A DNA stretch of 13,517 nt from Flavobacteriales bacterium (lineage in GTDB: Bacteria > Bacteroidota > Bacteroidia > UBA10329): positions 1-13,517 of the forward strand of contig DMRV01000399.1 of the NCBI GenBank assembly GCA_003456455.1, given 5' to 3'. This document shows, in pieces, positions 1 to 5,189 of the stretch. Every line of letters begins with the position of its first letter. Positions within the stretch are counted from its first letter, which is position 1. The position numbers and the translations under genes are program-made. The notes below the pieces were generated by a model that was not told where the DNA came from, did no database searches, and saw nothing but the letters and a program-made list of their open reading frames with translations.

Positions 1-38
1 TGGACTTGCAACAAAAAAGTGGACAGCAGGTTAAGTTA
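1..38. repeat. Left terminal inverted repeat of the IS3 element
   Basis: Begins TGGACTTGC and pairs with the right end at 1244-1281 (26 of 38 identical, no gaps). It contains the stop codon of orfB at 36-38. This is the orfB-distal end of the element; the true end could extend left of the window, but the TG start argues that base 1 is the end. Confidence 0.75.
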
Positions 39-905
39 GGCAGCAATATTTCTGGTTTGTAATAATTGTGAGTATTGTACTGGAGTCATGTAATTCAAAG
101 TCGAGTGCCTTCTGCGGGTGTTGTACCAGGTCTCGATGTAATCGAAGATGGCCATATCAGCTTCTTTCCTTGAGTTGAACTTTTGAGGGTCTGTACATTC
201 TGATTTCAAGGTCTTGAAGAAGCTCTCTGCCACGGCATTGTCCCAGCAGTTGCCTTTTCTGCTCATGCTTCGCTTCACCTTGGGATATGTTCCCAACAGT
301 TCTGCGAACTCCTTGCAGGCGTACTGCACGCCTCTGTCCGAGTGGAATATGAGCTCGGTGCTCAATGGTCTATTGTTTACGGCCATCTTCCATGCAGCCA
401 CACTGGTATCCTTTGCCTTCATAGTGCTGCTCAACGCCCATCCGATGACCATCCGGTCTGTCAGGTCGATGACCGTGGTGAGATACGACCAGCCTTGGGC
501 AGTTCTTATGTAAGTGATGTCCGACACCCATGCCGCTGTCAGACGGGCACTGCTGAAGTCACGGGCCAAAAGGTTCTCTGCAATGTGGAACCCGTGGTTG
601 CTGTCGGTAGTACAGACCCTGTATCTTTTTCCGATACAGCTTCTGATTCCAGCAGCTTTCATCAACCGCGCAACACGCGGACGTGACACATGGATGCCCT
701 GTTCTCTGAGCTCGTGTGTAATCCGCGGACTGCCATAGGTATGGCGGCTACGTTCATGTATGCTTCGGATCTGGCCTTTCAATGTCCTGTTCTGCATTGT
801 TCGGACAGAAGGGTCTCCTCTCAGCCATCCGTAATAACCGCTGCGGCTCACCTTCAATACGAAACACATCTTTTCAATGGGAAATCTGTTCATGTTGTCT
901 TTCAT
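36..905 (-). CDS. IS3-family transposase OrfB (DDE integrase domain)
   Basis: This is the catalytic frame, 289 residues. An N-terminal HTH_21-like segment (FPIEKMCFVLKVSRSGYYGW, about residues 8-27) precedes the rve integrase core. The DDE triad is visible as D129 (in VSDITYI), D190 (in IFHSDRGVQY) and E227 (in WDNAVAESFF), followed by the family-typical YIETWYNTRRRH and LNYMTPVQY. The second D and the E are separated by 36 residues, one more than the usual 35. The -1 frame is open for 15 codons upstream of the ATG (905-950), exactly back to the slippery site, so the functional product is probably a fusion of about 400 residues. No disruption is seen. Confidence 0.95.
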   Translation of the reverse strand: MKDNMNRFPIEKMCFVLKVSRSGYYGWLRGDPSVRTMQNRTLKGQIRSIHERSRHTYGSPRITHELREQGIHVSRPRVARLMKAAGIRSCIGKRYRVCTTDSNHGFHIAENLLARDFSSARLTAAWVSDITYIRTAQGWSYLTTVIDLTDRMVIGWALSSTMKAKDTSVAAWKMAVNNRPLSTELIFHSDRGVQYACKEFAELLGTYPKVKRSMSRKGNCWDNAVAESFFKTLKSECTDPQKFNSRKEADMAIFDYIETWYNTRRRHSTLNYMTPVQYSQLLQTRNIAA

Positions 906-1237
906 GAATTGGAATATCTTCCATCGCTCTTGGAAAAGATGCCCACGGCCTTTTTTAAAATGTCGCGTTCCATGCGTACATCGGCCAGCTCCTTTCGTAG
1001 CTTCTCAAGTTCACTTTCCTCTTCGGTCATCTTCTTGCGGCCATTGCCAGGGAAACTGCCGCCTTCCAATGTTGCGAACTCGCTGCGCCAACGGTAGAGT
1101 ACCTCCGGGCGGATGTTCAACTCTGAGGACAGTTCTTTGATGTTCTCACGCTGGTAACTGAGTTCAACGGCCTTCAACTTGAACTCCCTTGTGAATTTTC
1201 TTCTTGTAGTCATTTCTGTAAAGTTGTGAATTATCAC
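902..1237 (-). CDS. IS3-family transposase OrfA (HTH subunit)
   Basis: This is the DNA-binding first reading frame of an IS3-family transposase, 111 codons from the longest start. The N-terminal part (RRKFTREFKLKAVEL, then a helix-turn-helix through LNIRPEVLYRWRSEF) is the typical transposase-8 fold. A Lys/Glu-rich coiled coil follows (about residues 70-95), ending in ERDILKKAVGIFSK. The more probable start is Met9 at 1213, because the MTTRRKF context is where homologues begin. Its stop codon overlaps the start of orfB (TGA/ATG, 902-905). Codons 94-96 carry the A6G slippery run, so the protein is made both alone and as an OrfAB fusion. Confidence 0.93.
   Translation of the reverse strand: MIIHNFTEMTTRRKFTREFKLKAVELSYQRENIKELSSELNIRPEVLYRWRSEFATLEGGSFPGNGRKKMTEEESELEKLRKELADVRMERDILKKAVGIFSKSDGRYSNS
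950..956 (-). promoter_or_regulatory. A6G programmed -1 frameshift site of IS3 orfAB
   Basis: The minus-strand heptamer A AAA AAG sits in the orfA frame as TTA AAA AAG. A -1 slip continues as GGC CGT GGG and runs without a stop through 15 codons directly into the orfB start in the orfB frame. Motif, phase and downstream open frame agree with the known mechanism for making IS3-family OrfAB transposase. Confidence 0.85.
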
Positions 1238-1243
1238 AGCCTA

Positions 1244-1281
1244 TGACTTAACTCACTGTCCGGTCAAATGTAGCAGGTCCA
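1244..1281. repeat. Right terminal inverted repeat of the IS3 element
   Basis: Read on the minus strand it starts TGGACCTGC at 1281 and shares the internal blocks GGACAG and GTTAAGT with the left end. It lies just upstream of orfA, so it should also contain or adjoin the transposase promoter. Confidence 0.75.
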
Positions 1282-1335
1282 TTGATTCTTTGGGTGTAAT
1301 GAAGATGAGAGATTCTTTGTTTACAACTCACCCCC

Positions 1336-1379
1336 AATCGCTAAAGCGATTACCCCCTCTCTTTTGGAAAAGAAGGGGG
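1336..1379. repeat. Paired palindromes of a C/G-run intergenic element
   Basis: Two adjacent inverted repeats occur in non-coding DNA. The first (1336-1351) is AATCGCT-AA-AGCGATT, a 7-bp stem with a 2-nt loop, flanked by runs of C. The second (1353-1379) pairs CCCCCTCTCTTTT with AAAAGAAGGGGG across a GG turn, with a single bulge. This layout resembles dispersed intergenic repeats common in Bacteroidota chromosomes. It may also act as a bidirectional terminator between the IS and the 1499-2437 gene. Copy number cannot be judged from one window. Confidence 0.6.
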
Positions 1380-1412
1380 CATCTAAAAAGCCATAAATTT
1401 TAAGCGTATCAC

Positions 1413-1476
1413 CCTAAACTTGTTTCAGGTTCTGGTTAATCGCTGACTAATCAAGATTCTGAAACACGTTCAGAAT
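1413..1476. repeat. Two REP-like palindromes in opposite orientation
   Basis: At 1413-1429 the sequence CCTAAAC-TT-GTTT(C)AGG forms a short stem with one bulged C. Read on the minus strand it has the CCTGAAACAAGTTTAGG form familiar from Bacteroidota intergenic repeats. At 1456-1476, ATTCTGAA-ACACG-TTCAGAAT forms a perfect 8-bp stem. The TCTGAAACACGTTCAGAATGAC stretch resembles the first copy in inverse orientation. The pair lies just beyond the stop of the 1499-2437 gene and could form that gene's transcript end. Confidence 0.55.
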
Positions 1477-1498
1477 GACCGCTTCGATGCTTTTGCGC

Positions 1499-2437
1499 TT
1501 AAGCTACAGGCTGCAAGGAGATATTCAGTTCAAACTCAGCATTGGACTCTAGTAAGATGGTGTCTTCAAACGCAACGAAGCCATCTGCTTTGGCTAGTAC
1601 AGCATATTCATTTGGGGTGATGCCTTCTCTGCGGAATTCTCCGTTCTCATCACTTGTTATTGTGACGCCAGATATAGGCGATGAGGACATGGAGATTACC
1701 GCTCCTGCGATGGGTATTCCCTCTGCTTCGTTAGTTACCCTACCGAATAATGTGGCGGTGTCTGGCTTGGGGTTAGGGTTAGGTGCGCTTCCACCGCGAT
1801 TTATAATCATACGTGCCTGTTTGTAGCCATAGTAGATTTGAGGTTCTACGTTCTTAAATGGCACCATTAACGGGTCTAGTTGATTGCGGAGCAATGCGCT
1901 GGTTTCTTTAAAGAGTATTTTCAGATGTAGGGTTTTTAGATGGCGGCTATTGATTGCCTCTCTTGGACTTTCCAAAATTGCTGTATACGCATCTATGGCT
2001 GCTTGCCACGAAACCAATAATGCCGGATCAATACCAAAATCTGCCATGGCGGTTATGTTATCATTAATGAGCTGGAGGCGATGCATGCAGAAACCTTGCA
2101 TGGTATCGTCTTTAATGGCTTGAATTTCGCTGAGCGAATAATCGAACTCGGCTGCCAGGGTATTGTTCTTTTCGAAAACGGCCCATGCTTTGGCTGGCGA
2201 GAGCAACTCTATGGTTGTGGTATTTAATGTATCGCGGGCAGCCGTTTTATCCTGTGTAACACCCGTGGTATTGCTGGATTGCCCAGCTATTTCCTTATTA
2301 ATGATTGCGATGTTTGCTGCTAGTGTTGCGAATGCAGCGGTGCGCGCAGGAACTACATCGATTATTGTTTGGTGCAACGCGTAGAAACCGCTTACCACGA
2401 TATACATATCGAGATTATTTGATTGTGAATCATTCAT
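1499..2437 (-). CDS. Unknown protein with C-terminal carboxypeptidase-regulatory-like domain
   Basis: This is a 312-residue protein of unknown function. Residues about 12-215 are predicted by eye to be largely helical, with long amphipathic stretches and no recognised domain. A Pro/Asn linker (PNPNPKPD, about 219-226) leads into a beta-sandwich of the carboxypeptidase D regulatory-like type (about 228-312): LFGRVTNEAEGIPIAGAVISM, then SDENGEFRREGI and a closing FELNISL strand. Such domains usually work outside the cytoplasm as stalks or binding modules, yet no signal peptide is visible at the N terminus (MNDSQSNNLDMYIVV). The start at 2437 is the only early Met before the conserved-looking body. 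An inverted repeat lies in the leader, and a 21-bp tandem array lies upstream. The gene stands alone on this strand. Confidence 0.75.
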   Translation of the reverse strand: MNDSQSNNLDMYIVVSGFYALHQTIIDVVPARTAAFATLAANIAIINKEIAGQSSNTTGVTQDKTAARDTLNTTTIELLSPAKAWAVFEKNNTLAAEFDYSLSEIQAIKDDTMQGFCMHRLQLINDNITAMADFGIDPALLVSWQAAIDAYTAILESPREAINSRHLKTLHLKILFKETSALLRNQLDPLMVPFKNVEPQIYYGYKQARMIINRGGSAPNPNPKPDTATLFGRVTNEAEGIPIAGAVISMSSSPISGVTITSDENGEFRREGITPNEYAVLAKADGFVAFEDTILLESNAEFELNISLQPVA

Positions 2438-2454
2438 GACTTTGTTTTTTAGGG

Positions 2455-2481
2455 CTGCCAGGCATTTTTGGTGCCCAGCAG
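2455..2481. promoter_or_regulatory. Inverted repeat just upstream of the 1499-2437 gene
   Basis: CTGC-CA-GGCA and TGCC-CA-GCAG form 10-bp arms with a symmetrical two-base mismatch around a 7-nt T-rich centre. It lies 18 bp upstream of the minus-strand start codon, so it could be an operator or a leader hairpin. No matching promoter box was recognised. Confidence 0.35.
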
Positions 2482-2566
2482 CGTGTTTTGTATAGTCTTA
2501 AACCTTGGCTTGCTGAATTAAATTATGGCTGCGAAAAATTATGCTGGATAGCTAAACCGCGATGCA

Positions 2567-2776
2567 GCGATTTGGAAACCGAAAGGGGCTATTTGGAAAC
2601 GCTAAGCAGTGGTTTGGAACATTTTTCTGGCGGTTTGGAATCTGGAAGCGGTGTCTGGGACTGTGGGAGCGGTGGTTTGGAAGCCGCAAACGGTGGTTTG
2701 AGAACTACTTGTGGCGATTTGGAAACTACTAGCGGTGGTTTGCTAGCCGTTAGTGGTGGTTTGGGCTCAATTACCG
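2567..2776. repeat. Tandem array of ten 21-bp units (minisatellite)
   Basis: Ten consecutive units of exactly 21 bp run without any insertion or deletion. The approximate plus-strand consensus is GYGGTTTGGAAACYRCTAGCG read per unit. The core TTTGG is exact in units 1, 2, 3, 4, 6, 8 and 10, and one base off in units 5 (TCTGG), 7 (TTTGA) and 9 (TTTGC). The rest diverges considerably. One plus-strand frame (ATG at 2488 to stop at 2803-2805) stays open and would encode heptads such as GGLETTS. However, the conserved Leu and Glu codons are always TTG and GAA with no synonymous variation, which points to conservation at DNA level. Function is unknown; 21 bp equals two helical turns, so the units lie on one face of the DNA. 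Confidence 0.88.
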
Positions 2777-2805
2777 AGAGAAAAGAGGTTGTTTTGGCAG
2801 TTTAA

Positions 2806-2961
2806 AGAGGGGCCGCGTCTATTTGTAAGTTGGAGCGGCTCTATTAAGAAGGCCTTGTTGTGATTTTACACCTTCAAATGTTAAAAAATATGCTTTGCGG
2901 AATGCTCTGCATACTTTGTTGATTAGTTGAGCGTTGTCTTATGTACGCATGCCTATTTACT
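2806..2961. other. Non-coding spacer between repeat array and HTH gene
   Basis: Together with 2438-2566 and the array itself, this makes about 520 bp without a convincing gene. It holds a weak hairpin (GCCGC 2812-2816 with GCGGC 2835-2839, 18-nt loop) and A/T-rich DNA before the HTH gene. TATGCTTTG and ATACTTTG resemble the Bacteroidota -7 box (TAnnTTTG) but have the wrong spacing, so no promoter is called. Confidence 0.4.
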
Positions 2962-3279
2962 ATGCTAGTTTTAAACATTCATAGACTTATTGCCTTACGC
3001 GGTGTGAAGTACCCACGGGCTTTTCTGGTTAACCATGGTTTTACGGATAGCGAGGCTCGTACGCTTTTGGATGGGGCTTCTGCCTCTCTGGGACATAAGA
3101 TGATGATGCGGTTATGTGATACATTTCACTGTACTCCGAATGATGTGTATGATTGGAATGGTGCTGACGACCACCACTTGGCTCGCCTAAAAAGAGCGAT
3201 TCCGCCTGATATTAAGCTGCTGCTTGATGGTAAAACGCCTCAGGAGATTGAGGAGATTTTGAGGAGGTTGAGTGAATAG
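2962..3279 (+). CDS. Small HTH (XRE-like) transcriptional regulator, Bacteroidota type
   Basis: This is a predicted DNA-binding protein of 105 residues. The segment LNIHRLIALRGVKYPRAFLV, then GFTDSEARTLLDG and LCDTFHCTPNDVYDW (about residues 4-65), follows the pattern of small Cro/C1-type HTH proteins frequent in Bacteroidota, in which CTPNDL(F/L)xW closes the fold. A charged helical tail (about 70-105) contains PQEIEEILRRL. An upstream ATG at 2941 would add MYACLFT, but family members start just before LNIHR, so Met at 2962 is preferred. The target is unknown. It stands between the 21-bp array and the RM cassette and could regulate either neighbour, though nothing in the sequence proves it. 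Confidence 0.78.
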   Translation: MLVLNIHRLIALRGVKYPRAFLVNHGFTDSEARTLLDGASASLGHKMMMRLCDTFHCTPNDVYDWNGADDHHLARLKRAIPPDIKLLLDGKTPQEIEEILRRLSE

Positions 3280-3559
3280 GGGAAATTTGAACTAATAAAA
3301 AGAGCGACACTGCCGCCCAACACTATTTTCAAAACCAAATACCCTGTTGCTAGCAGGTAGTGCTTAAAGCTTGTGCAGTGCCTCGTGTCCGCACTACATC
3401 TTATGAAAGGTGCGGTGCTTACAAAAGGCTTCGATGCACTTAACTGTTCTCTAGTGTGTCATGTGTTTGGATTGCTCTAGACAACATCATCGTTTTATGT
3501 GATGAAATGAGAAGTATTTCTTTTTTCAACAGGTCCATAAAAACTGAGACCTACTAATT
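3280..3559. other. Structured non-coding region upstream of the RM cassette
   Basis: No convincing gene lies in this stretch. It contains overlapping inverted repeats: GTAGTGC (3357-3363) with GCACTAC (3391-3397), perfect 7-bp arms; CCGCAC (3389-3394) with GTGCGG (3410-3415), perfect 6-bp arms that compete with the first pair; and CCTG/CAGG around TTGCTAG near 3343-3357. A minus-strand frame stays open from about 3458 into the antisense of the HTH gene but has no ATG. It could be a dispersed intergenic element, a small structured RNA, or the scar of cassette insertion. Confidence 0.4.
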
Positions 3560-3590
3560 GTCGACAGTAGTCCGTTGCACAACTGTCTAC
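3560..3590. promoter_or_regulatory. Probable C-box operator of the RM controller
   Basis: GTCGACAGT (3560-3568) and ACTGTCTAC (3582-3590) form 9-bp inverted arms with one mismatch, separated by 13 bp, ending 19 bp before the controller start codon. The internal AGTCCGTTG is reminiscent of the AGTCCGTG element of known C boxes. Position and symmetry fit autoregulatory binding by the adjacent C protein, as in other C-controlled RM systems. No clear -7 or -33 box was found, so the promoter is not placed. Confidence 0.55.
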
Positions 3591-3609
3591 ATGTACGCAA
3601 GTTCGAGCC

Positions 3610-3822
3610 ATGGAAAGCTTACAACAGCGACTAGGCATTAGGGTAAAGCAGTTACGTACCGAAATGGGACTTTCGCAAGAACGTCTAGCCGAACTTGCTA
3701 ATCTGGATAGAACTTACATAGCTGACATTGAAGCCGGCAAAAGGAATGTTTCGATAACCGTTGTAGAAAAACTTGCGGAAGCTTTGAGTCTCTCCATTTC
3801 GGAGCTATTTCACGAATTCTAA
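3610..3822 (+). CDS. RM controller protein (C protein, XRE-family HTH)
   Basis: This 70-residue single-domain helix-turn-helix protein spans almost its whole length. The pattern RVKQLRTEMGLSQERLAELA, then LDRTYIADIEAGKRNVSI and LAEALSLSISELF, is characteristic of C proteins that time expression of type II restriction genes. Such proteins act as dimers on C boxes, activating their own and the endonuclease gene at low level and repressing at high level. A probable C box lies at 3560-3590. The endonuclease gene follows 18 bp after the stop, so the two are probably co-transcribed. An ordinary phage-type repressor has the same fold, but the context makes the controller role the best reading. Confidence 0.88.
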   Translation: MESLQQRLGIRVKQLRTEMGLSQERLAELANLDRTYIADIEAGKRNVSITVVEKLAEALSLSISELFHEF

Positions 3823-3840
3823 TTGCATTAAGCCAATTCT

Positions 3841-5124
3841 ATGGAAAAACCAGAAGGCTATAATGCCATGTCGGAAAGTAATCGGCAGAAGAGTAATGCA
3901 GGTAATGAGTTTGATGGAGCAATCAGATCAGAGCTTGACATGCTTTGCAGGATTGGAGCGATCAAAGGTTACCTAACAAACCAAAATCTTAACCATCCTG
4001 AATACGCTTATGAAAAGCAGTATTTAGCGAACTACATCATTACAACTAACGAAGACAAGTATATCGCGGTGCGAAGTACTAGGTCATTTCGGCAAGACTG
4101 CATAAAAATTTGCTACTACGACCTAGATGGGGTTGCTCGGTTTGCAAACTTTTCTGAGGATTTGGTTGCAAGCATTATTGTGGTCGATGACACTGAATTA
4201 GACTCTTCAGGTTTCGTGAACATCCGAGAAAAATTCAGAAATGGCGAATACTACTGCCCAGCGACTCATCTATTTGCCCTAAGTGAATTCATTCACTTTT
4301 TAACAGAATATCGCTATCACGCTCTTTCTGATTCTACTGATGATGTGGATGCAAGCATTTTTGAAAGCCTGATGGTAGCCGAACCTAGCGGAAGTGCTTA
4401 TGGCAAGGCAGGCAACGAATTAGAACGAATCCTAGCAGATATTTTATCTGACTACAAAAATTTACGAGCGTTTAAGAAAGATGAAAATGGTGCTTTGCCC
4501 CTATTTAGCCTAATCCTGAGTAAGCTAGTCGCGGAGAACAAACTATCTACCGATGACATTGTCCGCGTAAAAGCCTCAAACACAATCCCGATGCTTAACT
4601 CTGGGGGAAACCCGAAAGCTGATGTAGTAGTTTTCATCGAGTTGTTAAATGGGGAAACGCTTATTGAAACCATATCTATAAAAAACACAAAGGCGAATCG
4701 AGTTTCTTGTCACGATTATGGCATTGACGATTACATAAGGGTTCTTGACATACGTAATAGTCGGTTAGAAGAATATATCAAATGGTTCGGGGAAGCGGGT
4801 TCCGCTAAAAACATGGTTAAGCTTTTCAAGCCAGGTTATTCTTTGGAAGAATTCGAAAGCGAGTTGTTGAAGAAGAAAGAAATATTAGTGGAGTGGGCTC
4901 TGACAGGAGCGCATGACAAAGACAATTTAATTGATTCGGAAATGCAGGTATCACGATACCTATTAATTCGGAAAGAGAACATCATGCAGTTTTATAATAT
5001 GATTGAGTACATACAGAAGCTAGATGCGTTTACCGGGTCATTTGGATTGCCCTTTGGCTGGACATACCCGTCAAAACAGAAAGGCAAAAGAATTCAATTA
5101 AAGGTTCCGATAATACTTGATTAG
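3841..5124 (+). CDS. Type II restriction endonuclease, MspI-like (predicted CCGG)
   Basis: This 427-residue protein's C-terminal ~240 residues follow R.MspI in order. GNELERILADIL (about 191-202) resembles the early MspI helix, GGNPKAD (255-261) matches MspI GGSPKTD including the metal-binding Asp, SIK (279-281) stands at MspI NIK, and GLPFGWTYPS (402-411) plus GKRIQLK (415-421) match the MspI C-terminal end. The Asp-to-Lys distance is 20 residues in both. R.MspI cuts C/CGG, and the neighbouring methyltransferase is also MspI-like, which supports the same target here. Two features are odd: Ser279 replaces the unusual catalytic Asn of MspI, and about 160 N-terminal residues have no counterpart in the 262-residue R.MspI. 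Met10 is an alternative start. The MspI comparison rests on remembered sequence, not a search. Confidence 0.85.
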   Translation: MEKPEGYNAMSESNRQKSNAGNEFDGAIRSELDMLCRIGAIKGYLTNQNLNHPEYAYEKQYLANYIITTNEDKYIAVRSTRSFRQDCIKICYYDLDGVARFANFSEDLVASIIVVDDTELDSSGFVNIREKFRNGEYYCPATHLFALSEFIHFLTEYRYHALSDSTDDVDASIFESLMVAEPSGSAYGKAGNELERILADILSDYKNLRAFKKDENGALPLFSLILSKLVAENKLSTDDIVRVKASNTIPMLNSGGNPKADVVVFIELLNGETLIETISIKNTKANRVSCHDYGIDDYIRVLDIRNSRLEEYIKWFGEAGSAKNMVKLFKPGYSLEEFESELLKKKEILVEWALTGAHDKDNLIDSEMQVSRYLLIRKENIMQFYNMIEYIQKLDAFTGSFGLPFGWTYPSKQKGKRIQLKVPIILD

Positions 5125-5189
5125 AGTCCCGAAATTTGAGAGATTTGTAGAGATAAAAGCACAGTCACTCCACATCTTTTCACGTCACA
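5125..5189 (+). promoter_or_regulatory. 65-bp gap before the methyltransferase, possible separate promoter
   Basis: The gap between endonuclease stop and methyltransferase start is longer than the 18 bp between controller and endonuclease. Early, independent methyltransferase expression is expected in C-controlled systems, so a promoter here or inside the endonuclease gene is plausible. No TAnnTTTG box or terminator hairpin is visible, so this is only a candidate. Confidence 0.2.

Larger units (their letters stand above)
1..1281 (-). mobile_element. Complete IS3-family insertion sequence
   Basis: The element comprises orfA (902-1237) and orfB (36-905) on the minus strand, flanked by imperfect inverted repeats. 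The left terminus (1-38) and the reverse complement of the right terminus (1244-1281) align without gaps at 26 of 38 positions, both starting TGGAC and sharing the blocks GGACAG and GTTAAGT. The left repeat overlaps the stop codon of orfB. IS3-family ends normally begin with TG, which fits. Target-site duplication cannot be tested because the left flank lies outside the window; the right flank begins TTGATT at 1282. Both reading frames are intact and the frameshift signal is present, so the copy may be active. The exact coincidence of window start and IS end suggests a contig break at a multi-copy element. Confidence 0.88.

Noticed and set aside
214..1140. Plus-strand frames across the IS
   Set aside because: They are antisense to the intact orfA and orfB, which carry clear HTH and DDE motifs.
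2567..2776. CRISPR array
   Set aside because: Units are 21 bp head-to-tail with no unique spacers, and no cas genes are present.
2488..2805. A 105-codon plus-strand frame through the 21-bp array
   Set aside because: It is open because the period is a multiple of three. Conserved codons lack synonymous variation, the N-terminal part resembles no family I know, and composition is repeat-driven. It is kept as a repeat, not as a gene.
3301..3480. Integron attC site or tRNA gene upstream of the RM cassette
   Set aside because: The inverted repeats lack the attC core sites, and no cloverleaf or anticodon arm could be built.
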